Positions 37,670 to 48,165 of a stretch of DNA of 64,000 bases are shown here, in pieces (within the stretch, counting starts at the first letter, position 1; the number at the start of each line of letters is the position of its first letter). This DNA comes from Isoetes taiwanensis (lineage: Eukaryota > Streptophyta > Lycopodiopsida > Isoetales > Isoetaceae). The notes below the pieces were generated by a model that saw only the letters and a list, made by a program, of their open reading frames with translations, had not been told where the DNA came from and did not search any database. The translations under genes were made by a program, and so were the position numbers. Location of the stretch: NCBI GenBank assembly GCA_021234155.1, contig JAJEKV010000557.1:62001-126000 (forward strand), given 5' to 3'.

Positions 37670-38616
37670 AGCACGTAACCTGCATGCAACGTCCTTTTGC
37701 TTACTGTTTGCATAAGAACAACAAAATAGGAAGCCCAAGCTGTCATTTCAACGAACAAAAACTAATCTCAAATCACGGAATGAACTATCAAATCAGACAA
37801 GGACCAGTTCAGCCAGTAAAGATGACCCTGAGGCAAAGGCGACTGATCTTCTACAATCCTTTTAAAATAGGTCTTGATTCTATCAATTTGCTTCAGATTT
37901 AATGTTTCATATCGCATTTTTTGTATCAGAACCATCAGTTTTTGGAGCCAGAACTATAGATCGTGATTTGAAGCTCTTCTCTTCTGCCAACTGCGTCTTC
38001 AAAGTTGTTATTCAAGAAACATAGATGTAGTTCCAGAGTAGAAAATGCTAATCCTGGACACCAAAACGCTCACCCTAAACTAACACTCCGGAACCATGCT
38101 GTTCAACTTCCAAAGTCTATATATAAATAATGGATGTCTAACTTTTCTAAATGGATAACTAGCAATTGTGAAATCTCCACCATGTACTCAATATCTACAA
38201 AACACAGAGATTTTGCTAACTGGTATTGAAACTAAGTAAAAGTATGCAAAAGATGAAGACAAAGGAAGTAATCCCAAAAGAACAATAAGCACAATTTCAT
38301 TAAAATGAGAAATTTTGTGATTCCAATTAGGAACGAAATTATGTTTTAGTCCATTTTATGACCAATTTTTGAGCAATTATGGCGCCATTAAGCTAAATAA
38401 TGTATCTAAAGTGCCATTTCTTGGCGCCATTATAAATACTGACAGTGCAGATAATGGAGCTAAAGAAACATTAGATTAAAAAATCAGTAAAGTTTGTATA
38501 TCCATAGATTTGTATATTCATAAATTTGCCATACCAAGCTAGGACTTGGAAGAGAGAGTCTATAAACAAAAGTATTATTGTACAATTTACATTTCCATTT
38601 CTGGAGAGAATTCAGT

Positions 38617-38862
38617 TTACTCAGCAGGATCAGGTTCCTTAGCTCCAGTGCCATAGCTGGATGAAGCGCACATAGAATCTCCTTGAACAGTCTCAAACCC
38701 TGTGGCAATGAAATCAGAATCATTTAGAATGTCCATATTGAACTCAATATTCTTGATCACATCATAGTCAACATCGGGTTCCTCTTCAGGTATCACATGA
38801 CTTGATTGATCTACAACTTCTTCAACAACAACGCCTTGTTTCTCTGTCACAGGACTGCAGCG
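38617..38862 (-). CDS. Possible terminal exon of an unknown gene
   Basis: On the minus strand a splice-acceptor-like sequence (ATCGCTGCAG) precedes an open stretch of about 80 codons ending at a TGA or TAA after KEPDPAE. It is acidic and unlike random frames: VVVEEVVDQSSHVIPEEEPD, then NIEFNMDILNDSDFIATGFE, then SSSYGTGAKEPDPAE. Such acidic, Ser-rich tails occur at the C terminus of transcription factors, but I cannot name a family. Upstream exons were not found, since the DNA on that side is the palindrome array at 38.9-39.1 kb. It could be an isolated exon copy. Confidence 0.3.
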   Translation of the reverse strand, partial: RCSPVTEKQGVVVEEVVDQSSHVIPEEEPDVDYDVIKNIEFNMDILNDSDFIATGFETVQGDSMCASSSYGTGAKEPDPAE

Positions 38863-38887
38863 ATGATAGGAACCTATGTTTTGCCGT

Positions 38888-39120
38888 GGCGCCATTGGCT
38901 TGGTAGATGGCTTCTCCGTGGGTGTCAATACACCCAATCACATTTGGTAGATTGCTTCTCCATGGGTGTCAATACACCCAATGCACATGCAAATGGCGCC
39001 ATTTGCATGTGCATTGGGTGTATTGACACCCATGGAGAAGCAATCTACCAAGCAAATGGCACCATGGCGCCATTTGCATGTGCATTGGGTGTATTGACAC
39101 CCATAGAGAAGCCATTTGCT
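38888..39120. repeat. Palindromic repeat cluster with a perfect 108-bp palindrome
   Basis: Positions 38944-39051 form a perfect inverted repeat with 54-bp arms and no loop, centred on GGCGCC. The same arm sequence (ending TGGGTGTATTGACACCC) occurs again at 39066-39118 and, diverged, at 38888-38940. The cluster is therefore four copies of a ~55-bp unit in alternating or variable orientation. Confidence 0.95.
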
Positions 39121-40673
39121 CATTAGGACAATTTTGAACAATATTTTGGCAAATGTCGCCATGACGCCATTTGCCAGAGACGAGACGCTATTAGACCACA
39201 TGTATTACACAATTCAGGTCCCTAAAGTGAGCTAAAAGACATCCAAATGGTGCAGTGGCGCCATCTGCAACAAAACACACTAAAGAAACTTTCAAGGAGA
39301 ACATACCTGATCCTGGCAGGGTGCTAGACGCTGTCTCCACAACTTCCAAGCCTCCGGATTTACCAATTTTGCCTTGATTTTTGGCCTAAAACTGGAGTTC
39401 TACGTGGAGCTGTAAGGCGCTGAGCGCTAGAGAATAGGCGCCATAAAAGGCCAAAAAAGTGGTCACAAATGGAGGGGACAAGGCACTGGGCGCTAGGCGC
39501 TGGCGGCTAGGGTTAAGGCGTTGGCGGCTAGAATTTCTTGCGAATAGCAAATGAGGTCCGGCAAAAGCAATGAGACATAACTATGGAAACCTGTTGAAAC
39601 TTTGGAATTTGAAATTTTGGCAGCAGACGCTCTGCGGTCCTGCAAGCGGCCAACTAGGGGCCCGTGGCGGTCCAGCCGCCCATGGCGGCCCAGCCGCCAG
39701 CAGCCGTTGACGGGCCATCTCTGCGTCCAGCGGGCCAAATTTCAAATTCAAGTATTTCCCGCCCTTCCGCCCACCCGCCCACGTTTGAACATAAAATTCA
39801 AAAATCCCGCCCGTAATTTGAAATTTGAACTTGTCGCCTGTGCAAATTTGAATTGCCCGCTTTAAATTTAAAAATTGTCGCTTAATTTCAAAACTCTTAT
39901 TTTAAGATATTATTTAGCATTTAAAGCTCCATCTCTGTCGCCGATTGTCATCTTAAGGCGACCATAGTATGATGCAGATGTTTCCATGCACGGTTTAGGC
40001 GTTTTTGAATCCGCATGCTTGTTTTAGCTGCCGCTCGCATAAGGCACGCGGCTTTTCTCGGGCGCCTAGGCAGAAACTTTGCAAGGCGCCTGCGTGCTGT
40101 CAGGCGCTTTCTTCTTGGCGCTCACAGAAATCCTTGGTGAAGCTTCATGCAACTATAGGCGATTTCAGTTCTCAGTGACTCCCAGTTATTCAAGGCGCAT
40201 TGTGAACTCATATCTGCTGAGATCTACTTGTTTTTTTAGTTCCATCTACTACTCCAGTACAACATACCGCTATGAATCTATCTAATATCAAGTAAGTCCA
40301 CTATTTCTAGTATGAATTGTGCTTTACTTCTGCCATGTATATACCGTGTTCTCCAAATGCTAAAATCCATACTGCTTCAACACAGTAAGAACCTTGGTTT
40401 CATTTGCAAAATTGGCATTGGTGCTCAGGTTATGCATGCCTGCTCCTATTGACCCATATACAGCAATCAGAGCAAGAATGCATAACATAAGCATCTCGTG
40501 TAGATTTTTTGATGGAGCTAAGGTCCAGTGTGTTGATAATCACTAGATATAATCACTACATGTCTTTCTCTTCTTTGATTACATTTTATACCAGCTGGTC
40601 ATTTCAGTCCACGTGCACGGTAATCCTACAAGAAGAAGGCTTGGTCGAGAGGTATACATTTTGCACCAAAATG

Positions 40674-40797
40674 TGCAGTTGGAACAAATGGCGCCATGGC
40701 GCGATTTGGTCCAACTGTACACCATTTCGCACTGTAACCACGCCCCTAAAAAAAAGTACGAAAAAAAAGGGCACAGTGGTTACAATGCGAAATGCAT
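40674..40797. repeat. Two adjacent hairpins
   Basis: The first (about 40674-40719) pairs GCAGTTGGA.C.AAAT.GCGC with its complement around CATG. The second (about 40724-40797) pairs CATTTCGCACTGTAACCACG with GTGGTTACAATGCGAAATG around an A-rich loop. Diverged copies of the CGCACTGTAACCACGC phrase recur near 40920. Confidence 0.7.
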
Positions 40798-41075
40798 GTA
40801 TTCATTGGGCTGTGGACATGACAACCGTAGCCACGCCCTAAAAAGAAAGAAATAAAGTGTTGCATAATAGCCACAAAGACGAAAATGCATGTAACCATTG
40901 GTTATGGATATGGCAAATGCGCACTGTAACCACGCTCTTGAGATTGTTAATGAAATACAGATTTGAATCTACAACCTGTTCATTAGAAACCTAGAGTCTC
41001 AGGCCTCAACCCTAGTGGGTTTCCATGCTGGCATCGGGGTTGGGCCCTTAAGTGATCCCATCAAACCTCTAATGA

Positions 41076-41240
41076 ATTTCGCACCGTAGCTACGGTGCAA
41101 AAACAACACTTCTATATTTTATGTTATACATAATTTCGCACCGTGCCTACGGTGTGAAAACAACACTTCCTTATTTTATGATATTCATATTTTCGCATCG
41201 TAGCTACTTTAATTTTTTATGTTACACTGAAAGCAAACCT
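41076..41240 (+). repeat. Three ~65-bp tandem units with a GCACCGTAGCTACGGTGC palindrome
   Basis: ATTTCGCACCGTAGCTACGG, then the A-rich AAACAACACTTC and an AT-rich tail, repeats three times with decay toward the right. The palindrome is perfect in the first copy and altered in the next two. No coding potential. Confidence 0.8.
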
Positions 41241-44200
41241 TTCCAATCAATATACAATAGATCTCCAATTAATCGTCACTTATATTTATATTACATAGAT
41301 TCATATACAGATGCAATATCTGAACCGAACCATGTCTTGACGTATCCTGCATTCAGTAGATTCAACTCCATCATGAAGTCGAGCACTCCAACCTTCAAGA
41401 AATAGACTATCTAAAAAACTATCCACCGACCGCTTCGGAATCTGTAAACATCTTGAATAAGGCAATGAACAAATCAATTTCTAAATTTGTCTTCACATGC
41501 CCGCAGTAAACCTCCCTTCTCCTTCAATGTCAGAACATTTTCTCGTGACAACTTACTCTCCGTGCTAGTAAGGCGTAAGTGGCATCCAGAGGCTCGCAGG
41601 TGTAGCTCGGACAGCCGGGCAATGGAAGCTCAATAAGCTTGATCTTTCGTGGAGAGTATTCATACCTCCGTAACCATATACCCCTTTTCGTGGAGCTGCA
41701 CCGGTATGCTACCTTCGAACAACAAGGAGCCCATATCTTGGTGAAAGCAATGGAATACACTATCGTGAAGAGATCAGTATTCTACACATCGATATACACA
41801 AACTGAGAGAATAGGAATGAACTGGATAAGTAACTGAACTATTTTAGATATGAATTGCATAGAAGTACACTCTTACAATTTGCTTCTAACCGTGGGAATG
41901 TTCTTCGCTTGCTTATTTTTTCTTTTGCCATATTTGTTGGAGTGTATACATGACTCACTTGTACAAATATCTCTTTGCCTGATCGAAAACCGACCACCAA
42001 AGCCTTCCAATGTGCAGAAACATCACTTCTCCTGCATCTTTTGACTCGCTATTCACCTCGCATTCCAGGTTGGAGTGTAACAAAGCTCCGGTCGACACAC
42101 TATTTAAGCTTTCAAAGTCATTTCCGATTATGATAGAGCTTATAGCCATCTAAAGTCACAGAATTCAAATTAGAATGTGGAGCGGAATCGAAATACTAGG
42201 AAAGGCTCGGTGATTTTACCTTGACCGAAGCTTTTTTGTGGTTGAAACTCACTTTGGCGCAGGTCGAAGCTATTCCCGAGCAAGTCGAAGTTCCCTTGGC
42301 GCGGACAATCGATCCAAGCAAACTTTGTTGAAGAAAAACCATCATTCAAAAAAATTGAGAATATGTCTTAATTTTGGTACTTTTTTCCGTCCGCGTTTTT
42401 TTTGTTTTTTATTCCCCGTCCGCCATTTTTTTTGTTTTTTCTCTCCATCCGCCTTTCTTGTTTTCGTTTTCAATTTTCAAATTTCAGATTCCTTGGTCCG
42501 TTTTCCCCCCTTTTTTTCGTCTCCTATTCTTTTGCTCCCTCTCCTTATTTTTCCCTCCTCTAAATTTCACCGTCCCTTTTTTTTACTCCCTCTTAGCTTT
42601 TAGTTGCTCGCCTTGATTTTTTATTTTGTGTTTCTTCGTTTCTCAACAAAGAGGTCCACGCCTCTTTTTACCATATCGGTAGGTTTTCCATAGGCTTTCC
42701 ACATCGAAGCTTTTCCATTGTGGTTTTCCATCGAAGCTTTTCCAAATCGAATCAGAATGTGGAGCGCTTTGGAGCATCGCGGATGGAACACCGGGTGGAT
42801 GAAGCACTTGGAGCCACAGCCCGACGCTAAACAATACAATACTGTTATCTCTTCCGATAACGCTAGGTATACTACCAATATCTATCTCTTCTAGATATTA
42901 CTCGTTATTGCTAGGTAGACTCTAGGGATGGTAATAGTCCAGATTTTCGGAGAGAAGCCCTTGTAATTTTGACTTGATTCACGCTTTTCTTGTCGCAATA
43001 CAAATTCGATGTTGAATCAGCCCAAAAATGCTCAAAATCACAATTATTGAAGGGGCTTTGGGATTGGGCATGATCTAACCACAACCGACCTACTTTGAAG
43101 TGTTACACCGCTAATTTCAAGATCAAATGAAATTTGCTCAATTTCGTGATGTTGCAAAGATTAAAATTTGCTCAATTTTGATGTTGCGGGGTTTTGTGAA
43201 GAGCCCATGGTTGAAATCGCTACCGGGCGATTTGATTTGAGGTGAGTGCCGAAAAAAAAAAAAAAAAAAATGAAAAGAACCGGGCGCCGATTTGAGGTTA
43301 GCCTATTCCTTATTTTTGTCATTTTTGGACATTTTAAGGACATTTGAGAGTGATTGTCCTTGTTAAATCGCACCAGCGCGATTTTGTATTTACTTTTTCC
43401 ATAAAAAGTTGTTCTTTTAACTGTTTTGTAGGATGTTTTTGTTATTATTTTTTCTCTAAAACTGGTTTTTTTTAACTATTTTGTAGGACATTTTAAGTAT
43501 TTTGGGCAGGATAAAATCGCATCAGGAGCATTATAAAGACTCTTCACGCTTTGTAAAATCGTCTGTTTTGACCATTTTGTAGGACATAAATTTTATTGTT
43601 TGTATAAATATTTGAGTTGAATTTGCATAAAAGCGCGATTTTCATTTCGAAAATAAGGACTTGCTTGCAGTTAGTTATTCAAATATACTTGTTATTTTAC
43701 TCTACAAATTTCGCGGTTGCGGATAATTGTGTTTAAAATATGCAATTTTTTAGGTTTTTATGTTGCCAAAACATAAAATTTTTAGGTTAAATTCCATCGT
43801 ATTTTACAAGTTTCATCAAATTCAACACATGGTTATATAGCTAAAATGGCCTATAATAAGCCTATTCGGCGCGATTTTGGACCAGACATAATCCCAATTT
43901 AATTGAATGATGGTTGAAAATACCTGAGCGGGAATTGAGGGCGGGAGCTAACGATCATAATTGCTACGTGTGTAATCTGACACCCGAAGCTAGAGGCACG
44001 GATATTACCGAAGCTACGTGCAGTTGACACCTGGAATGGCGAAACCAAGGCTCGGTTAAAAAACTCTGTACAAGCTCGGCTCCCCATTGGCCGCGAGCTT
44101 TTTGACGTGGCATCGAGTAAGGGCCCTTAATTGACCTCAAAAAAACTCTAATGGTAAGTTAACTGTTGTCGCACGTAGCCTGTTATCAACCTTGAGTATA

Positions 44201-44250
44201 AAATCATAAGCCAGCACTTGAGTTTTGTTCAGGTCAAGATTGTCCATGTG
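41240..44250. other. Region without recognisable genes
   Basis: Minus-strand sequence at 41530-41760 gives a protein-like frame (SSTKRGIWLRRYEYSPRKIK) that I cannot assign. The rest, including a poly(A) at about 43253-43270 and pyrimidine-rich DNA at 42380-42600, shows nothing supportable. Confidence 0.4.
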
Positions 44251-44258
44251 ATTCTTAT

Positions 44259-44920
44259 TCATACAAAAGGATCTGTATCCTTAGTGGCGTACCAGTGAAC
44301 TTTCACTACTGAAGGGAGATTGTCTTTGAGTACAATGTCTTTAACCCGCACAATCCAGAAAGGATGCTCTTCGTCATCGTCAGTCGAAAGTACAGCTATA
44401 AGCATCCCCTTACTCAAATCTGCTAGTTTTTCTGGAGTTTGGCCTTGGTTCTTTTTCAAGGCACGTCTACTTCCGAGGTACATTACACGATCAGGTTCCT
44501 TGTTGACTTCAAGCCATGGAAACACGGAACCCTTTGCAATTCCTTGGTCCGCCTCAACAAGGGGATGAACTTGAGTACCAGCCAACAAAAGCAACTTCGG
44601 GGAGATCTTTGAGCGATTTAGTTACATCCCCGCATTATTGAAAAGAAATTCTCCCACCAGCCTTTGTCCTCCTAACTGAAGTACTTAAAACCTGACCTTA
44701 TACTTTTCTCCATGCTGGTCAGTGAGACGAAGGGATTTTTGTCCTTGTTCTTTTCTGTGTAGTCTATGGCACTTTTCAGTGGCTGCTGAATAGCCCTTCT
44801 CATTACTTTAGTTTCAGGAACATATTTTAAATATTGTAGGCCTGCCTGCCAAGTTTGGGAGGTGACAAAGTACTTCCCTTGAAGTTGTGCTTTACGGCCC
44901 TTGAGAAAATTTTTACATGA
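44259..44920 (-). pseudogene. C-terminal exons of the DUF7869-like transposase-family gene
   Basis: Two open stretches in series continue the gene. At 44920-44673, about 82 codons lack a nearby Met but read SCKNFLKGRKAQLQGKYFV and then WQAGLQYLKYVPETKVMRRA. At 44594-44259, 111 codons end the protein and include PFWIVRVKDIVLKDNLPSVV and VHWYATKDTDPF. The 'PFW.GKV ... VHWY' type of ending is what I recall at the C terminus of this family, possibly a small reader-like domain. A stop (TAG at 44673-44675) and frame changes separate the pieces, and some of them may be introns. Confidence 0.5.
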
Positions 44921-45011
44921 TGTTGAAATGTCAAATTATTCAACTTATGGATAGCGAGGACTCAGATCACCATGACGTTGGAAAACAAACTCACGAAAAT
45001 CAAACGTCTCG

Positions 45012-45622
45012 CTAAGCACTTCGGACAACCGGAGTTGGATTGTAAGCTTGCTCAATCACACTCGCTGACAAGGAGTGTAGACAAAATGCCTTTTTTCCTT
45101 CAAGAACCGCACAAAAAAATCTGCTGAACATTTGGTCTATCTGATCATGGGTGTGGCCCACAAGTAAGAAACCAACCTTGACCTTTCGAAAGATACCCAT
45201 CTCGACCAGCATTGCGCAATAAGCAAATAACACCTAGTTTTTGTCTTCTCTAGTAGTATTGTCTAACTGTATGTACAACACTAGAGGCAGCTTCTCCTTT
45301 GCCCGCAAAATCTTATTTAGTATTGTCACCGTGAGGTTAGGATCGCTGTGTATATTTGGATAGGTAAAAAATACTCTGCACTGTACAACACCATGAAATA
45401 TCATCGCCCCAACCAAATGAAGCCTCAAAAAATCGGATTCATCTAAATCCTTTGGAACATTTACAAAATGGGGAAGTGACGTCTTCTTTTGATCCATGCC
45501 GTCTACCACCACAGACATATATTCGAGTGGCCTCTCCAAAGATTTCTTTCTATGTTTTGCTAGCTTCTTTCTCTCCAAGGCTTGAGCCTCTCTGTGAACT
45601 TGCAACTCTTGAGTTATCTGAT
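45012..45622 (-). pseudogene. Catalytic core exon of the DUF7869-like, DDE-transposase-like gene
   Basis: After a good acceptor (TTAATTGCAG) the exon opens at 45622 and contains VVVDGMDQKKTSLPHF, LHLVGAMIFHGVV, YIQLDNTTREDKN and VGFLLVGHTHDQIDQMFSRF. The three acidic motifs DGMDQ, QLDN and HTHDQIDQ are spaced as in proteins I know as DUF7869, and they resemble a DDE/RNase H-fold catalytic triad. A single in-frame TAG at 45236-45234 interrupts the exon directly after REDKN, where relatives usually have a basic residue. Downstream of AYNPTPVV the better protein continues in another frame (LSETFDFREFVFQRHGDL). So at least one stop and one frameshift break the core, and the copy is probably dead unless these are sequencing errors. 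Confidence 0.65.
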
Positions 45623-45640
45623 CTGCAATTAAGGACATTA

Positions 45641-45803
45641 GTCAGTACCTTGAAGCAATAGTAAGGCTCCACAGAACTGCAGCTAAGCTTTTGTAGCCGT
45701 GCTATGCGCGCATAGGCAAAGCGTGTCAGTACCTTGAAGCAACAGTAAGGCTCCACAGAACTGCAAAAGCTTTTGTAGCCGTGCTATGCGCGCATAGGCA
45801 GAG
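45641..45803. repeat. 83-bp intronic tandem duplication, each copy with a CTATGCGCGCATAG palindrome
   Basis: GTCAGTACCTTGAAGCAA and the following bases through GCTATGCGCGCATAGGCA are present at 45641-45723 and 45724-45803. They lie in the intron between the N-terminal and core exons. Two more diverged palindromes (45878, 45917) follow in the same intron. Confidence 0.9.
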
Positions 45804-45989
45804 CTACAGGGGGAAGGGGCGAAGCTACAAGATTGAAGAGACCTGCTGTGCGAGTACTACAAGATTGAAAAGACCTGCTATGCGCACATAGACAAACTCA
45901 AGACTAAATAGCCGTGCTATGCCCGCATAAGACAATGTCGGATTAGACGAAAGGGACGTACTTTTTTCTAGAATATCCTTTGACATTGA

Positions 45990-47246
45990 TCATTTTTCCT
46001 TTAATGTGGAGCAGCTAGTACACACCGAAAATCTGTGCCTCTTCGGAATCCTAACAAGATTAAATTCTTGCTTCCACAACCTCAAGAAGTAGGAATAGGA
46101 TATGAACTTCTGACTTGAACTCTGGAAAAGATTCGTGTACATGCTGTAGACTTCCTTCTTAGTAATACTGTACACAGGACTGTTTGGAAGTCGCTCACAG
46201 TTGGAGTCAAAGAAACCTACCAGCCAAGCTTTTGCTTCTAGGCAATACATACCGACAACTTTTTTTGGGTGTGAATAGTCATCAATGCACGGATTCCTGT
46301 CTAACCTTTTTTGCACTCTTGACATGCGACGACTTCCAATGGCATGCATTCTTTTAAAAGCAAGTTGGCACACTGTGTTGCTCGAAACATAGTATGAAAA
46401 AACGTCTCCAACTTCAGGCCTTACACTGTATGCCAAGTACAACTCTTGATCACCTTTCGGCATTGACAAAAACCGTTGTCTTATGTGCCTTAAAGACGAA
46501 AATGTAAAGGCCTGTAAGCATTTTTTCTGACAGCAATTCAGTCTCCTCAGCTTTCTCATGTAAGACAATCCCATCAATCGCTCGCGCGTAACAGTTCTAA
46601 AAGCTTTTACTGTGGGATCCCTCTTAAATCTTTTTGCACTGCTGTATGGGTTTTTCACTGCAGGACTTTTATTCTGAGCAGTGTCTGTGGTAGGTCTTTC
46701 AGGAGTGCAGAACTGCACGTCTTCAAACACGGGGTCATCAACCTTGTCGCCCTCAACGGAAGTTCCAGGTCTGTCAGCAAATAATGTTCTCGACTTTCTC
46801 TTCAGAACTTGAAGGTCTTCCTCAGAAGCCCTTTCTGTTAAAGAAGGGCCAGCAGCACGCAGCACACGTCTCTCCGCAGAATCTACAATATATTGCAACG
46901 ATTCGTGTAGTTCCTGGAGAGGTGAAGAAGTATCAAAAATAGAGTGAGTACGTTGAGTAGGGGAAGAGGAGAAGATACTTCGTGATTGTGGCAGGGGGGA
47001 GGGTGTTTTAAAAATGGAAGAATGCTGTAAAACGTGTTTTGGAGATGGAGTTTGAAAAGAGGTAGACACACGCAGTAGGTGTAAAGGGGAGGGAGACGGT
47101 GTGGAGGAGGTAGCATCCGGGAGAAGCGTATCCAAGTCTTCTTCATCGTCACCTACTGGTGTGGGTGTGTTGTAACGACCACGAGTCAATATTGCCACAT
47201 TAACAGGAGGAGTTGAAGTAAAAACGTCTTCGTCGTCGCTCTCCAT
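45990..47246 (-). CDS. N-terminal exon of the DUF7869-like, transposase-family gene
   Basis: A 418-codon open exon begins MESDDEDVFTSTPPVN directly after a good acceptor (CTTGTGCAG) on the minus strand. The first ~200 residues are acidic, Ser/Thr/Pro-rich and low in structure (TPSPSPLHLL and SPLPQSRSIFSSSPTQR phrases). From about residue 205 the protein becomes basic and ordered (NPYSSAKRFKRDPTVKAFR, MRKLRRLNCCQKKCLQAFTF). It ends with RHRFSVCTSCSTLKEK, a CxxC element that in relatives precedes the catalytic core after a short intron. The stop at 45990 lies in that intron, so this is an exon rather than a complete gene. The long uninterrupted frame argues for recent activity even though downstream exons are broken. 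Confidence 0.6.
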   Translation of the reverse strand: MESDDEDVFTSTPPVNVAILTRGRYNTPTPVGDDEEDLDTLLPDATSSTPSPSPLHLLRVSTSFQTPSPKHVLQHSSIFKTPSPLPQSRSIFSSSPTQRTHSIFDTSSPLQELHESLQYIVDSAERRVLRAAGPSLTERASEEDLQVLKRKSRTLFADRPGTSVEGDKVDDPVFEDVQFCTPERPTTDTAQNKSPAVKNPYSSAKRFKRDPTVKAFRTVTRERLMGLSYMRKLRRLNCCQKKCLQAFTFSSLRHIRQRFLSMPKGDQELYLAYSVRPEVGDVFSYYVSSNTVCQLAFKRMHAIGSRRMSRVQKRLDRNPCIDDYSHPKKVVGMYCLEAKAWLVGFFDSNCERLPNSPVYSITKKEVYSMYTNLFQSSSQKFISYSYFLRLWKQEFNLVRIPKRHRFSVCTSCSTLKEK

Positions 47247-47872
47247 TGCTGCACAAGGAAGAGTGACTTGTTTCAGCCAGTAAACCCTCTCCTTTCAAAC
47301 CTGCAAGTCTACATGCCCATGCGCGCATAGAAGAGCAGTTACAAACGTAATATACACTAGTTGCCCATGCGCGCATAGACAGGGAAAAAATATGTCTATG
47401 TGCGCATACTTCAATACGAAAAGTAGATGCCACACAACCAAGAAACATTACAAAATATTAGACTTATCTCCACAAGCCAATGCCTGCAACCAAAACTAGA
47501 TGTGTATGCAAGAATTCATAGACGAACAACAAAGTACGTAACACAATATAAATACGAAAACATATGGAGGCATTTGCACATACAGACGATACTCCAAGGC
47601 GCTCGACCTCCGCCTAAAATTTTGCTCTTCCGTTTCGAACTGTAGCATCTCCATAGAGTTTTGCATAGCATCGCCAAACATGTCAGGTGGAAGGTACGTA
47701 AACATCTCAGCCAGTAGCAGTTTACAGTACTTGTTAGAAATTTTATACCAAATGTTGCCCGTTTAGGGACTTTTTCTTAGAGTCCAAGATAGTTGATTTT
47801 AAGCTTTTTGGACATCCTGTTTGCCGAATTTCTTCTTGGGCATTAGCATTTAGTGTTTTTTTCTTTCATTGT

Positions 47873-48090
47873 CTATGCGCGCATAGGCATTCTGTCTTTT
47901 TTCTTATTATTGTTTTTGCACGCACAGGCATATTGTTTTTTCTCTTCTTGTATTGTCTATGCGCGCATAGGCACCAACATTTTTAGCAACCCTTGTCTAT
48001 GCGCACATAGGCGTTTACCTTTTATCCTGCCATTGTCTATGCGCTCATAGGCAGAATGTTTTTTACTTGCTATTGTCTATGCGCGCATAG
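47873..48090. repeat. Phased array of six short palindromes (~40-bp period)
   Basis: CTATGCGCGCATAG or a close variant starts at 47873, 47914 (degenerate), 47957, 47997, 48037 and 48077. Spacings are 41, 43, 40, 40 and 40 bp. The repeated unit is about TTGTCTATGCGCGCATAGGC, with unrelated T-rich spacers of about 20 bp. Variation keeps the palindrome's outer bases and changes the centre (GCGC, GCAC, GCTC). The array lies between the divergent genes at 47246 (minus) and 48166 (plus), just upstream of a splice acceptor. Confidence 0.9.
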
Positions 48091-48165
48091 GCCTTTCCAT
48101 TGTTAGATCTGCTTATGCTTGTACATTTTCTAGCTGTCTTCTAATATGCTTCTTCTGTCTTGTAG

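Noticed and set aside
41530-41760. Minus-strand 76-codon protein-like frame
   Set aside because: Composition looks coding, but there is no family match and no splice or neighbour support, so it was not called as a gene.
47873-48090. CRISPR array
   Set aside because: The repeat/spacer look is superficial. The spacers are T-rich and ~20 bp, the repeats are imperfect palindromes also scattered in introns, no cas genes exist and the context is eukaryotic.
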